Below, piece by piece: positions 15,239 through 24,364 of a DNA stretch of 37,997 nt (its first letter is position 1; the number at the start of each line of letters is the position of its first letter). Source of the DNA: Cloacibacillus sp. (GTDB taxonomy: Bacteria > Synergistota > Synergistia > Synergistales > Synergistaceae). The notes beneath the pieces were generated by a model, which made no database searches, was not told where the DNA came from, and saw only the letters and a list, made by a program, of their open reading frames with translations. The stretch spans positions 1 to 37,997 of the forward strand of contig NZ_JAJBUX010000003.1 in the NCBI RefSeq assembly GCF_020860125.1, given 5' to 3'. The position numbers were made by a program, and so were the translations under genes.

Positions 15239-15838
15239 TTGTCTCTTCCAGGTCCCGTCCAGAAACTGATAAAACAGTGGAGCAAGCTGCCGGGCGTCGG
15301 TGAAAAAACGGCGCGCCGAATGGTCTTTCATCTGCTCAGGCAGGAGCCGGGGCAGATAAAAGATTTTGGAAACGCGATCATCGCGCTGACGGAGAACATC
15401 CGCCGCTGCAGCGTCTGCGGCGCGATCACGGATGTCGACCCCTGTCCCATCTGTACCGATCCGATGAGGAACAGGAAGCTGCTTTGTATCGTGGAAAGCG
15501 AAGAAGACTGCGTCGCGATGGAGCAGGCGGGGATATTCAACGGCATATATCACGTTCTCGGCGGCAGGCTTTCGCCGCTCGACGACGAGGAGATACCGGA
15601 GGAGAGCATCGAACGCATGCGGCGGCGCGTCGAAGAGGGTGGAATAGAGGAGATAATCCTCGCCACCGCCCCGCGTATAGAGGGAGACCTCACGGCCTAC
15701 GCGATACAGGAGGCGCTTGAGGGTCTGCCGGTGAAGATATCCCGCCTCTCCTACGGGCTTCCCGTGGGGGGCAGCATCGGTTTTGCGGACCGTGTGACGC
15801 TGCATATGGCGATGGAGTCCAGAAAGGAGATGAGCTGA
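15239..15838 (+). CDS. recR: Recombination mediator RecR
   Basis: A 199-residue DNA repair protein acting with RecO (and RecF) to load RecA at gaps. In order: helix-hairpin-helix (WSKLPGVGEKTARRMVFHLL), a four-cysteine zinc finger (CSVCGAITDVDPCPIC), and a Toprim domain (LLCIVESEEDCVAMEQAG, then YHVLGGRLSPLDD). It starts at TTG (15239), supported by AGGGG upstream and by the family start SLPGPVQKLI; no ATG lies near. Confidence 0.96.
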   Translation: MSLPGPVQKLIKQWSKLPGVGEKTARRMVFHLLRQEPGQIKDFGNAIIALTENIRRCSVCGAITDVDPCPICTDPMRNRKLLCIVESEEDCVAMEQAGIFNGIYHVLGGRLSPLDDEEIPEESIERMRRRVEEGGIEEIILATAPRIEGDLTAYAIQEALEGLPVKISRLSYGLPVGGSIGFADRVTLHMAMESRKEMS

Positions 15839-15909
15839 TTTCGTAAAAACAGTGGAGTATGTTTCGCACAATAACGGACTGAAGAAATTTTTAGAGAGGA
15901 GGAAAAGAA

Positions 15910-17058
15910 ATGCGTCATGACATGGAACTTTCAAAAGTGATGAAAAGACTGGTTACCGCGGTGATGGTTTTTATCTGCGGCGCGGCCGGCTATCAGTTTT
16001 CTCTGCTGATACTCAAGGAAAACTGGTGGCCCTCGATGTCCCTTATCCACCCGATAGGGACCAGCGTTTTTATCGTACTGTTGTCAGCAGCTTGCGGCTT
16101 TATTCTTGCACCTTTGTTCTGGTGGGCATTAATAAAATTCGGACAGTTTTTCGAATCCAAAATACAGAATGTAAGTGTGTCGGATCTGATCGTAAGCATG
16201 ATAGGGCTGATACTGGGGTTGCTTCTGGCAAACCTGATCGCGATACCCCTCGCGAAGATCCCCGGAGGTGTCGGCGTCTATATCGCCGTGCTTCTCAACG
16301 TGGCCCTCGGCTATTGGGGGCTGCGCTTCTTCGCCAAACGCGGCGACGATTTCTGGAATATGCTGACGAACATTGACCTCAAGTCGAAGCTCACGCGTTC
16401 TAAGAAAAAGGGCGTCGACGGGGTGATCGAGGATATCGTCGGGCCGCAGGCCGTTGTCTCCTATCCGAAGGTGCTCGACACCAGCGCGATAATCGACGGG
16501 CGTATTCTCGACGTCGCCCAGACGGGATTCCTGGAGGGTACGATCGTGCTGCCGCGCTTTATACTCGCGGAGCTGCAGGGGGTTGCAGATTCCACCGATT
16601 CGCTGCGCCGCACGCGCGGACGCCGCGGGCTCTCCGTCGTCACCGAGCTTCAAAAGGTAAAGGGGCTGACGATCGAGATACCGGAGATGTCGCTGCGGGA
16701 TCTCGGACGCGATAAGGTCGACGAGGCGCTTGTCGTGCTCGCGCGCCAGCTGAGCGGCAAAGTCATCGCTACGGACTACAACCTTAACCAGGTGGCTCAG
16801 ATAGAGGGCGTCGACGTGCTCAACGTCAACGACCTCGCGAATTCCCTGAAACCGATGCTGCTTCCTGGCGAGAAGGTCGAGATAGACATCATCCGCCTGG
16901 GCAAAGAGAATCATCAGGGCATCGGTTATCTCGACGACGGCACGATGCTCGTCGTGGAAGACGGCTACCGCCACGTCGGCGAGCGCGTGAAGGTCACGGT
17001 GACCTCCATGCTTCAGACCTCGGCTGGCAGGATGGTCTTCGGCCGCATCCATCCTTAG
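15910..17058 (+). CDS. Membrane-anchored PIN-TRAM domain protein (YacL family)
   Basis: A 382-residue protein with four N-terminal membrane helices (about 12-35, 46-75, 92-112 and 118-140). A PIN nuclease-like domain starts near residue 187 (KVLDTSAIIDGRILDVAQ, with later acidic residues in RDLGRDKVDEALV and IATDYNLNQVA). A C-terminal TRAM domain (about 320-380, EKVEIDIIRLGKENHQGIGY) likely binds RNA. This is the YacL/COG4956 architecture, often next to ispD/ispF as here. Substrate RNA is unknown. A strong GAGAGGAGG ribosome binding site precedes the ATG. It is separated from ispDF by 3 bp. Confidence 0.92.
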   Translation: MRHDMELSKVMKRLVTAVMVFICGAAGYQFSLLILKENWWPSMSLIHPIGTSVFIVLLSAACGFILAPLFWWALIKFGQFFESKIQNVSVSDLIVSMIGLILGLLLANLIAIPLAKIPGGVGVYIAVLLNVALGYWGLRFFAKRGDDFWNMLTNIDLKSKLTRSKKKGVDGVIEDIVGPQAVVSYPKVLDTSAIIDGRILDVAQTGFLEGTIVLPRFILAELQGVADSTDSLRRTRGRRGLSVVTELQKVKGLTIEIPEMSLRDLGRDKVDEALVVLARQLSGKVIATDYNLNQVAQIEGVDVLNVNDLANSLKPMLLPGEKVEIDIIRLGKENHQGIGYLDDGTMLVVEDGYRHVGERVKVTVTSMLQTSAGRMVFGRIHP

Positions 17059-17061
17059 CTG

Positions 17062-18243
17062 ATGGACGCTCCGCGCTGGTCATTCCTGATAGCGGCCGGG
17101 GGCTCCGGAAAAAGGCTCGGCGGCGAGCCGAAACAGTTTCGCGAACTGTTGGGGAAGCCGCTGTGGAGATGGTCATGGGCGGCTGCCGAGGGACTGCGCC
17201 GCCGCGGAGAGATAGAGGATATCGTCCTTGTGGTGCCGCGCGAATATGAGGCGGAGATACGCAGGGAGACGGAAGATATAGAGCTCACGGTGACATGCGG
17301 AGGGGCGACGCGCTCCGAATCCGTGGTCAAAGGGCTCATGAAATGCAGCGGGTCACACGTGCTTGTTCACGATGGGGCCCGCCCTTTTATAACCCCGGAC
17401 CTATGCCGCCGGCTGATGGCCGCCGCGGAGGGATGCGGGGCGATACCGCTGCTGCCCTCCGTCGATTCGCTGAAGAAGATAGAGGATGAAAAGATATCCT
17501 GCGCTGACCGAAGCCTCTACTTCCGCACCCAAACGCCGCAGGCCTTTGAGCGCGCGCGGCTCATCAGAGTGATCGAAGAGGGAGGCCTTGAAGGGACCGA
17601 CGAGGCCGCCGCCTGGCTCGCGGCGGGGGAGAGGCTCGCCTATGTGATGGGCGAAGAGAAGAATTTTAAGGTGACGACGCCGTTTGATTGGGAGATGGCT
17701 TGCGCTTTGACCGAAAGGGCTATTGAAAAAAGGACGGGACACGGTTATGATATCCACCAACTCGTCGAGGGGCGTCCGCTGGTAATCGCGGGCATCCGTC
17801 TTGAGGGAGAAAAATTCGGCCTGCTTGGCCATTCCGACGCAGACCTTGTGACGCATACGGTGATGGACGCGCTGCTGGGCGCGGCGGGCGAGCCGGACAT
17901 CGGCACGCTCTTTCCCGCCTCGGATGAACGGTGGCGCGGCGCGGACAGTGTGACGCTGCTTCACAGCGTACTCGCGCTGCTCTCGTCGAAGGGCTGGCGC
18001 GTCGAGTGGGTGGACGTGACGCTCAACGCCCAGCGGCCTCGCATGGGACATCTCGTGCCCCGCTTCATCGAGAAGATGAACGGCGAGCTTGGCGGCGGAG
18101 AAGAGAAACGACTCTTCAATATGAAGATAAAATCGGCAGAAAACTGCGGCAGCGCTGGCAGAGGTGAGTGTATGATATGCCACGGAGTGGCGACCATCTC
18201 ACGGCTCCTTCCTTTCGAGGCCGCGGTAAAAATAGATAGATAA
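17062..18243 (+). CDS. ispDF: Bifunctional IspD-IspF enzyme of the MEP isoprenoid pathway
   Basis: A 393-residue fusion. Residues about 5-225 are IspD, 2-C-methyl-D-erythritol 4-phosphate cytidylyltransferase: IAAGGSGKRLGGEPKQF nucleotide loop, VHDGARPF, and TQTPQAF. From residue about 228 onwards it is IspF, methylerythritol 2,4-cyclodiphosphate synthase: GHGYDIH and GHSDADLVTHTVMDALLGAA carry the zinc ligands, followed by DIGTLFP. The IspF C-terminal loop reads NCGSAGRGECM rather than the usual EKLGFTGRGEG. It lacks an obvious strong ribosome binding site and probably depends on translation of the PIN-TRAM gene just upstream. Confidence 0.96.
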   Translation: MDAPRWSFLIAAGGSGKRLGGEPKQFRELLGKPLWRWSWAAAEGLRRRGEIEDIVLVVPREYEAEIRRETEDIELTVTCGGATRSESVVKGLMKCSGSHVLVHDGARPFITPDLCRRLMAAAEGCGAIPLLPSVDSLKKIEDEKISCADRSLYFRTQTPQAFERARLIRVIEEGGLEGTDEAAAWLAAGERLAYVMGEEKNFKVTTPFDWEMACALTERAIEKRTGHGYDIHQLVEGRPLVIAGIRLEGEKFGLLGHSDADLVTHTVMDALLGAAGEPDIGTLFPASDERWRGADSVTLLHSVLALLSSKGWRVEWVDVTLNAQRPRMGHLVPRFIEKMNGELGGGEEKRLFNMKIKSAENCGSAGRGECMICHGVATISRLLPFEAAVKIDR

Positions 18244-18272
18244 TAATTAAAAAACGGAGGCCTTTTGAAAAC

Positions 18273-19754
18273 ATGGGTGATAACAGAAAAAACAAGTTTG
18301 TTGAATATCAGGGCTTTACATTTGACGACGTGCTTCTGGTTCCGGGCTACAGCGAAGTGGTGCCGGCCAAAGTCGACGTCTCGACAAGACTGACGCCTCA
18401 GATCGACCTTAACATCCCGATATGCAGCGCCGCGATGGACACCGTCACCGAGGCGCGCCTCGCGATCGCGCTGGCGCGCGAGGGCGGCATCGGCATTATG
18501 CACCGTAACCTCCCGATCGAGAAGCAGGCAATCGAGGTTGATAAGGTAAAACGCTCAGAGTCGGGCGTCATCGTCGACCCCTTTTACCGTCACCCCTCCG
18601 ACTCTGTGCGCGAGGCCGTCGCCCTTATGGAACACTATCATATATCGGGCGTGCCGGTTGTCGACGACCAGATCCGCCTAGTAGGCATCATCACCAACCG
18701 TGATCTGCGTTTCGTGACGAACCTCGACCAGCCGATATCCAACGTCATGACGAAGGAACACCTGATAACGGCGCCGATGGGAACGACGCTCGACGACGCG
18801 AAGAACATCCTCATGGGCTCGAAGGTGGAGAAGCTCCCCATCGTAGATAAGGACAACAAACTTAAGGGACTCATCACGATAAAGGATATCCTCAAGGCGA
18901 AGGCCTTCCCCAACGCCACAAAAGATTCTCACGGACGCCTGCGCGCCGGCGCGGCTATCGGCGTCGGCAGCGACGCTAAAGACCGGGCGGCGGCGCTTGT
19001 GAAGGCCGGCGTCGACGTTATCATCGTCGATACGGCGCACGGCCATTCAAAGATGGTCATTGACATGGTCAGAGACCTCCGCGCCCTCTACCCCGACCTG
19101 CCGCTCATCGGCGGCAACATCGCCACCGCGGCGGCGGCGGAGGCGCTTATAGACGCGGGCGCCGACGGCGTGAAGGTCGGTATCGGCCCCGGCTCGATCT
19201 GCACGACGAGGATCGTCGCCGGTATCGGCGTGCCTCAGGTCGCGGCGGTGATGAACGTCTCCGAAGCCGCTCACAGGCGCGGCAAGACCGTGGTCGCCGA
19301 CGGCGGCATCCGCTACTCGGGTGATATCGTCAAAGCGCTCGCGGCGGGCGGCGACGTCGTTATGATCGGCTCACTCTTCGCCGGAACCGAGGAGAGCCCG
19401 GGAGAGGCCGTCATCTACAAGGGACGCTCCTTCAAGAGCTACCGCGGCATGGGGTCGCTCGGCGCGATGAAGGGCGGCTGCAGCAAAGACCGTTACTTCC
19501 AGGAGGGCACTACGGAGGATAAGCTCGTCCCCGAAGGCATAGAGGGCATGGTTCCCCACAAGGGGCCCATCTCGGGGGTCATTTACCAGATGGTCGGCGG
19601 TATCCGCGCCGGTATGGGCTACGTCGGCGCGCCGACGCTCGAACGGCTCCACGAAGAGTCGCAGTTTGTACAGGTGACGGCCGCCTCGATGAAGGAGAGC
19701 CATCCGCACGACGTGGTCATTACAAAGGAAGCCCCTAACTACTGGGCGGAATAA
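18273..19754 (+). CDS. guaB: Inosine-5'-monophosphate dehydrogenase
   Basis: A 493-residue enzyme that oxidises IMP to XMP, the committed step of GMP synthesis. The TIM barrel starts with FTFDDVLLVPGYS and is interrupted by two CBS domains (about 95-210). The active-site loop GIGPGSICTTRIVAGIGVPQ has catalytic C310, followed by DGGIRYSGDIVKALAAGGD and the flap segment KGGCSKDRYF. A GGAGG ribosome binding site is present about 10 nt before the ATG. It is 29 bp after ispDF and ends the co-directional run. Confidence 0.97.
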   Translation: MGDNRKNKFVEYQGFTFDDVLLVPGYSEVVPAKVDVSTRLTPQIDLNIPICSAAMDTVTEARLAIALAREGGIGIMHRNLPIEKQAIEVDKVKRSESGVIVDPFYRHPSDSVREAVALMEHYHISGVPVVDDQIRLVGIITNRDLRFVTNLDQPISNVMTKEHLITAPMGTTLDDAKNILMGSKVEKLPIVDKDNKLKGLITIKDILKAKAFPNATKDSHGRLRAGAAIGVGSDAKDRAAALVKAGVDVIIVDTAHGHSKMVIDMVRDLRALYPDLPLIGGNIATAAAAEALIDAGADGVKVGIGPGSICTTRIVAGIGVPQVAAVMNVSEAAHRRGKTVVADGGIRYSGDIVKALAAGGDVVMIGSLFAGTEESPGEAVIYKGRSFKSYRGMGSLGAMKGGCSKDRYFQEGTTEDKLVPEGIEGMVPHKGPISGVIYQMVGGIRAGMGYVGAPTLERLHEESQFVQVTAASMKESHPHDVVITKEAPNYWAE

Positions 19755-19772
19755 AAATTTTAAAAGAAAACG

Positions 19773-19810
19773 AAATCGGGCCGTCCCTGTACAGGGGCGG
19801 CCTGATTTTT
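19773..19810. terminator. Strong bidirectional terminator between guaB and the BTAD regulator
   Basis: The 16-nt arms 19773-19788 and 19793-19808 pair around a GTAC loop with only two G-U pairs. T5 follows on the plus strand, and the minus strand also has a U-rich flank. It separates the convergent guaB and regulator genes. Confidence 0.9.
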
Positions 19811-19826
19811 AAATGTTGCTTTTATC

Positions 19827-22796
19827 TTATCCGCCGAGGCCGAACTTTTTCCTTATCCAGTCGGCGCGCAGCGGGAAACCGTTCTCCTCATACTGCTTTG
19901 CCGCCGCCAGGGCGTCGCCGGAAAAATCCCCGCCGCTCAGTCGCGCCGTCCAGGCCTTAGCCAGGTTATGGGCGGCGATCCAATCGCGTTTCGCGATCAG
20001 GCGCAGAAGCAGCTCCGAGTTCTCAAGCACCTTGCGCGCGCCCTCAAAATCGCCGCGCTCCGCGTCGGCGATAGCCTTGGTACTGTACAGTATCGATCCG
20101 CAGCGGCCGCCGCGGCAGCTTTCAAAGAGAGCCGCCGCCCTGTCTATGTGGGAGAAGAGCCCTTCCATATTACCCACGTCAAGCGCGACGTTCGCGGCGG
20201 CGGTGTGAAAGTAGCTTCTTCCCCAATAAAGGTTCATCGCCTCGCACTGCCGCGTACATTCGGAGAGCTGTGCCGCCGCCCGCTCGAGGTCGCCGGTCCT
20301 CTCGTAGATCTCCCCGAGGTAGCACTTGGCGACGAGCATTCCGAGGGTGTATCTCCTGCCGGTCAGCTGCATCTGCTCAAAGAGCCTGACGGAGTGAAGG
20401 AATATCTTTTCCGCCGCCACGTAATTCCCCCTCATCATGTAACCCATGCCGATGAAACGCACCGCCGTGGCGAAATAGTGCGGCGCGGGAGCCTCTTTGG
20501 CGAGGCGCAGCAATTCGCGGGAGACCTTAATCAGTTTGTCCGCCTCTTCGATTTGGAGGTACATATAGGCGTAATGTTTGAGGCAGTGCATGTGAGTCTC
20601 GGTAAAGCCGTACTGTTTCGAGATCTGTATCGCCTCGTCCGTATAGAGCTTCGCCCCGGTGTACTCTCCCCAGCTGATGCGGTAACCGCCGGCCAGCTCG
20701 AAGCATGAGGCCTCCAGCTGCGCGTACTCCCTCTCCGTGAGCGCCTCGGAGCCCCTTAGCTCGTCCAATATGGAGATGGCATGCTCCACCTTCCTGTCCG
20801 TCTCTTCGCGGCTGCTGAATGGTATGGAGCATGAGAGGAACAGGCGGTCGGAGAGCATGGGAAAGAGATCGTGGTTGAGCGTGATATCGAAGATGAGCTC
20901 ACGCAGATACTGTTTCAGCTCCAGCACCCGCTCTCCAGCCTTCGCGTAATGGTGGCTCAGCATCGCGCTGAGCGCGGGGTCCCAGTGCTGGGGCAGATAT
21001 CTCTTGTTGAGCGCGGCGGCGGCGCGGCGGTGCAGCTCGCGGCGCCGCGCCGCGGGGATAGAGTCGTAGACGCATTCACGCAGTTTGAGATGGGTAAATT
21101 CCCAGACGGCGCCGCCGGACTCCTCGCGTTCGCGGATGAGGCCTTTGGAGATGAGCAGCTCCGCGGCGGCCAATGTCTCTTCTATCGGTATCAGCGTTAT
21201 CTCGGAGATGATCTCCGAGGCTCCGCCGACGCATACGGCGACCGCGTTCAGCACGTCGCGCTCGCGCTGGTCCAGCTCTCCCATGCGCTCGATCATGAGG
21301 CCGCCGAGCCCCTTCGTGCAGTCGGAGCCGGGATTTTCCCTCAGAGTACGCAGTATCTCAAAGAGCATGAGCGGCACTCCCTCGCTTTCGCGGACAAAAT
21401 ACGAGAGGCCGCGTTCACGGATCGTACTTTCGGGAAGCAGGCTGCGGCTTATATATATTATCTCTTCGTCGCGGAAGGGCGTCAGCTCCACCTCGGTGAT
21501 CGCGCGTCCGCTCTTTGCCTGCCGGAGCATCGCCATCGTCATCCGAGCTGACTCCGGCCGCCCGGAGATGATTATATCCGCCCACGGCGCGCAGGAGAGA
21601 AAGGCGCAGAGGAGTTCGATGGAGCGCGTATCAAACCAGTGGATGTCCTCGAAGACCATCGCGACGGGCCTGTTTTTCGCAATAACGGCAATAAGGTCGG
21701 CGATCATCGCGCCGAGCGCGACGGGATTTATCTCCGTCATGCTGGAAATGTTGGCGTTGAAGGAGAGTCCCTCGTCTTTGATGAATCCAGGCGATATCCC
21801 CGCCAGCATCGAGGCGGTCCTCTTATCGGGTGCGGCTCCCTCCCTGTCCAGAAGAAGACGCAGCTCCCGGAGGATGTTGTTCCATGAGGAATAGGCGTAG
21901 TTACCGCCGATGGCCGTGGCCTTGGTGGAGAGCACGGAGATATCATTCTCCGGCATCGCTGAGAGAAGCTCGTTTATGAGAGTTGATTTTCCAATACCGG
22001 CCTCGCCGTGTATGAAAAGCAGGCAGGGGGCGCTGTCTGCGAGTTTCTCCGAGAGCAGCGCAAGCTCCCGCTCCCGGCACCAGAATCTTTGCTGTCCCTC
22101 TTTTTTACCGCGGCGTCCGACGATCTTCGCGTAATATTTCTTTGCCCTCTCCGAGGGGGTGATGGCCAGCTTGGAGCTGAGCAGGGACGAATAGCTCTGG
22201 AAGAGTTCCGCGGCTCGTCTGTCCTGGCCCATATTTGAATATAGCTCCATCAGCTCCAGCACGGAGTCCTCGTCAAAGGGATCCAGCCTGAGGAGGGCGG
22301 CCAGCGATTCGCCGAGCGCCTCGTTGTTCTGCGCCTCATAGGCCGCTTCAATGCGTTTTTTTATCAGCTCGATGAGCCCTTCCCTGATATTGTCTCTTGC
22401 GGCCTCCAGCCATTCGCTGAAGGCGGGGGAATTCAATGAAGATAATCCTTTGAGCAGAGTAGCGTAGACAGCGGACGGAATCGGTATTTTGGGGTCAACG
22501 ACGGCGCCGAGTCCTCTGATATCGTCATCAAAGGGACGGATCGTAACGGTTCGCCTGTCTACGTCAAGCGCCTCCGGAATGATGTTGTTTATCAGATATA
22601 GGGCGTTCCTGAGGTTTGCCGAGGCCTGCGACTCGTTTTTATCGTACCAGAATACGGCCTTCAGTTCGTCACGCGTCACCTCTTTGTTCAGCGCGATATA
22701 GTACAGCAGCGCCTCCGCCTTATGGAGCTTGAACGTGATCTTTTTCCCCTCATATTCGATCAAACTGTTTCCAAGCAGCGATATCTTTAATTTCAC
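19827..22796 (-). CDS. SARP-type transcriptional regulator: winged helix, BTAD, AAA ATPase and TPR repeats
   Basis: About 989 residues from the GTG at 22796; the frame is open to another GTG at 22820, but GAGG lies about 8 nt before 22796. Residues about 1-92 form an OmpR-type winged helix (LHKAEALLYYIALNKEVTRD, ANLRNALYLINN). The bacterial transcriptional activator domain (about 100-225) has LDPFDEDSVLELMELYSNMG. A STAND/AAA-type ATPase follows with Walker A GEAGIGKST at about 264-272 and Walker B VAMVFEDIHWFD. Many TPR-like helical pairs fill the C-terminal half. This is an AfsR/MalT-like, ligand-responsive activator. It diverges from the lyase/molybdenum hydroxylase genes across a 270-bp gap and is the obvious candidate regulator of them. 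Confidence 0.85.
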   Translation of the reverse strand: MKLKISLLGNSLIEYEGKKITFKLHKAEALLYYIALNKEVTRDELKAVFWYDKNESQASANLRNALYLINNIIPEALDVDRRTVTIRPFDDDIRGLGAVVDPKIPIPSAVYATLLKGLSSLNSPAFSEWLEAARDNIREGLIELIKKRIEAAYEAQNNEALGESLAALLRLDPFDEDSVLELMELYSNMGQDRRAAELFQSYSSLLSSKLAITPSERAKKYYAKIVGRRGKKEGQQRFWCRERELALLSEKLADSAPCLLFIHGEAGIGKSTLINELLSAMPENDISVLSTKATAIGGNYAYSSWNNILRELRLLLDREGAAPDKRTASMLAGISPGFIKDEGLSFNANISSMTEINPVALGAMIADLIAVIAKNRPVAMVFEDIHWFDTRSIELLCAFLSCAPWADIIISGRPESARMTMAMLRQAKSGRAITEVELTPFRDEEIIYISRSLLPESTIRERGLSYFVRESEGVPLMLFEILRTLRENPGSDCTKGLGGLMIERMGELDQRERDVLNAVAVCVGGASEIISEITLIPIEETLAAAELLISKGLIREREESGGAVWEFTHLKLRECVYDSIPAARRRELHRRAAAALNKRYLPQHWDPALSAMLSHHYAKAGERVLELKQYLRELIFDITLNHDLFPMLSDRLFLSCSIPFSSREETDRKVEHAISILDELRGSEALTEREYAQLEASCFELAGGYRISWGEYTGAKLYTDEAIQISKQYGFTETHMHCLKHYAYMYLQIEEADKLIKVSRELLRLAKEAPAPHYFATAVRFIGMGYMMRGNYVAAEKIFLHSVRLFEQMQLTGRRYTLGMLVAKCYLGEIYERTGDLERAAAQLSECTRQCEAMNLYWGRSYFHTAAANVALDVGNMEGLFSHIDRAAALFESCRGGRCGSILYSTKAIADAERGDFEGARKVLENSELLLRLIAKRDWIAAHNLAKAWTARLSGGDFSGDALAAAKQYEENGFPLRADWIRKKFGLGG

Positions 22797-22830
22797 ACCT
22801 TCGCCCTCTTCCGTTTCCACAATTATTTAA

Positions 22831-22859
22831 ATTATATCAGGATAATAGTGCGGCGTAAA
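22831..22859 (-). promoter_or_regulatory. Promoter of the BTAD regulator
   Basis: On the minus strand TATAAT (22836-22831) lies 17 bp from TTTACG (22859-22854), a partial match to TTGACA. Transcription would begin near 22824, beyond the GTG at 22820 only by a few bases, which favours GTG 22796 as the true start. Confidence 0.55.
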
Positions 22860-22897
22860 AACATATGCCACGCGGCCTCATGTTTTTTTGTAAAACT

Positions 22898-22915
22898 TTG
22901 ACGTTTGATTGACGG
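22898..22915 (+). promoter_or_regulatory. TTGACG direct repeats at 11-bp spacing, candidate SARP operator
   Basis: TTGACG occurs at 22898-22903 and again at 22909-22914, exactly 11 bp apart, in the intergenic region between the BTAD regulator and the catabolic genes. SARP regulators (OmpR-type winged helix plus BTAD) are known to bind heptamer direct repeats at 11-bp periodicity just upstream of the -10 of target promoters. A TAAAAT at 22924-22929 lies downstream. No standard -35/-10 pair is clear, which fits an activator-dependent promoter. Confidence 0.45.
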
Positions 22916-22929
22916 GGCGAGGGTAAAAT

Positions 22930-23068
22930 GTAAACGGACAGAAAAGTGTGTAAATTCAGCCTAATGTTAATAAAAAATAGAGTCTGGCCCGTCTGCGCCG
23001 TCCGTTTTTGCTCTGCCGCGGCAGAGCAGGCGGCGGGGCGGCGGGATATATAAAAGGGGGACACTGCT
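22930..23068 (+). promoter_or_regulatory. Long leader of the catabolic operon with GC-rich hairpin
   Basis: About 140 bp before the first lyase gene. It contains the perfect 18-bp palindrome GCTCTGCCGCGGCAGAGC at 23010-23027, flanked by GC-rich segments (CCCGTCTGCGCCGTCCG on the left, GGCGGCGGGGCGGCGGG on the right) that can extend or compete with the stem. A T5 run precedes the palindrome rather than following it. It may be an mRNA-stabilising or attenuating structure. The ribosome binding site is AGGGGG about 10 nt before the ATG at 23069. Confidence 0.45.
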
Positions 23069-24349
23069 ATGCAAAATTGTCTTGAAACGATCGTATCTTC
23101 CGGATTTACGCCAAAGTCCGTGCAGCAGGCGGCGGCGAAATCACGGCCTCCGCGCCGCAGGACTGAGGGATTTTCTTTCAGCGAAGCGAAGAAGATGCTT
23201 GATCTCTCCTGCTCCGTACTGCCGCTCGAGGCGGCGAAGCGCGTCATATCTCTTCTTTATTTTGAAGCTCTTATATGCAATGAAAACAGACTGGCCGCCG
23301 CGCTGGAAAAGATGCTGGGCGCGGATGAAGCGCCGTCGCTCCACTACGAGACAAATTCCGAGGAGCTGCTGCTGGCGGAGCTTTTTGGACATCTGTCCTC
23401 CGCGGGAGCTCTCCCTGAAGATTGGGAGTTTGCCGCGAAGAGCCGCTGCGTAGCCAACGGCATCGCGTGGTACGCCGTATCCAAGGCCCATGAGTATATG
23501 AAGGTCGCGGACGTCACCGTGGCCCTCAACCTGTAGGCGATCCGCGGCGAGCTTGGAGCATTTGACGACCGTCTCTCTTCGGTCGCGCGTCCCTTCCCGG
23601 GGCAGATAGATTGCGCGTCGAATGTGCGCCGTCTTGTCGAGGGCAGCCGGATGGCCACGGACGAGGGGCGCTGCGCCTTCGGTTACGATACCCATCCGCG
23701 CGTGCAGGACGCGATCTGCGTCCGCGCCACGCCGCAGATGCACGGCGGCGCGAGAGACGTTTGCTACTTTGCCGAAGATGTGGTGGAGAGGGCGCTACTG
23801 GACGGCGGCAGCGGCTACAGCGCCGAATACGCGATTGACGGTCTGGAGACGGCTATTGCCGATCTGGCGCACATCTGCGAACGCCGCACCTTCCGGCTCA
23901 ACGACAGCCGTCTCTCGTACGGCCTGCCGATGAACCTCACTCACGGCGCTACGGGGCTTAACCACGGCTTTCCCGTGGTGCAGTCGAACCAGGCGGCTCT
24001 GGTCGCCGAACTGAAACTGCTCGTGCTGCCCAGCGCCGTCGTGAAGGCTCCCGGCGAATGCGCCGCCTATTACGCGGCCTGCAAGATGCTGCGGGCGCTG
24101 CCGCTTTTGGCCAAGGTGATGGCGATAGAGCTGCTGATGGCCTGCCAGGGGATGGATATCGTCAAAGAGAAGCTCCCTGAGTTTTCCTTTGGCAGGGGAA
24201 CGGCGGCCGCGAAAGATAAGGTGCGCGAAAAGATCGCGATGATGACCGAGAACCGCTTTGTCTCGCCGGACATGAACGAGGCTGATCGTTTCATTACAAG
24301 CGGCGAAGTTTTGAAAGCCGTCGAAGAAACCGTCGGCGGGCTCAGATAG
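23069..24349 (+). pseudogene. Histidine/aromatic ammonia-lyase homologue, central and C-terminal segments, with in-frame UAG
   Basis: A 426-codon frame interrupted only by TAG at 23534-23536 (codon 156). After a roughly 120-residue helical N-terminus without recognised motif, the lyase fold begins near the Asn-Gly segment (CVANGIAW). It continues with LNL-UAG-AIRGELGAFD, where the family has LSLEALRG, so the stop most likely replaces Glu. Next come RPFPGQIDCA, RVQDAICVRATPQ (Q213 and R219 match the family Gln and Arg; the usual catalytic Tyr is I216) and GLNHGFPVVQ. It lacks the N-terminal lyase core, the MIO region and the DNPL motif, all present in the next gene. Fragments are 23069-23536 and a possible GTG-started 23624-24349. 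It may be inactivated, read through, or work as a pseudoenzyme partner. Confidence 0.7.
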
Positions 24350-24364
24350 AGGGGAGCGGCTACG

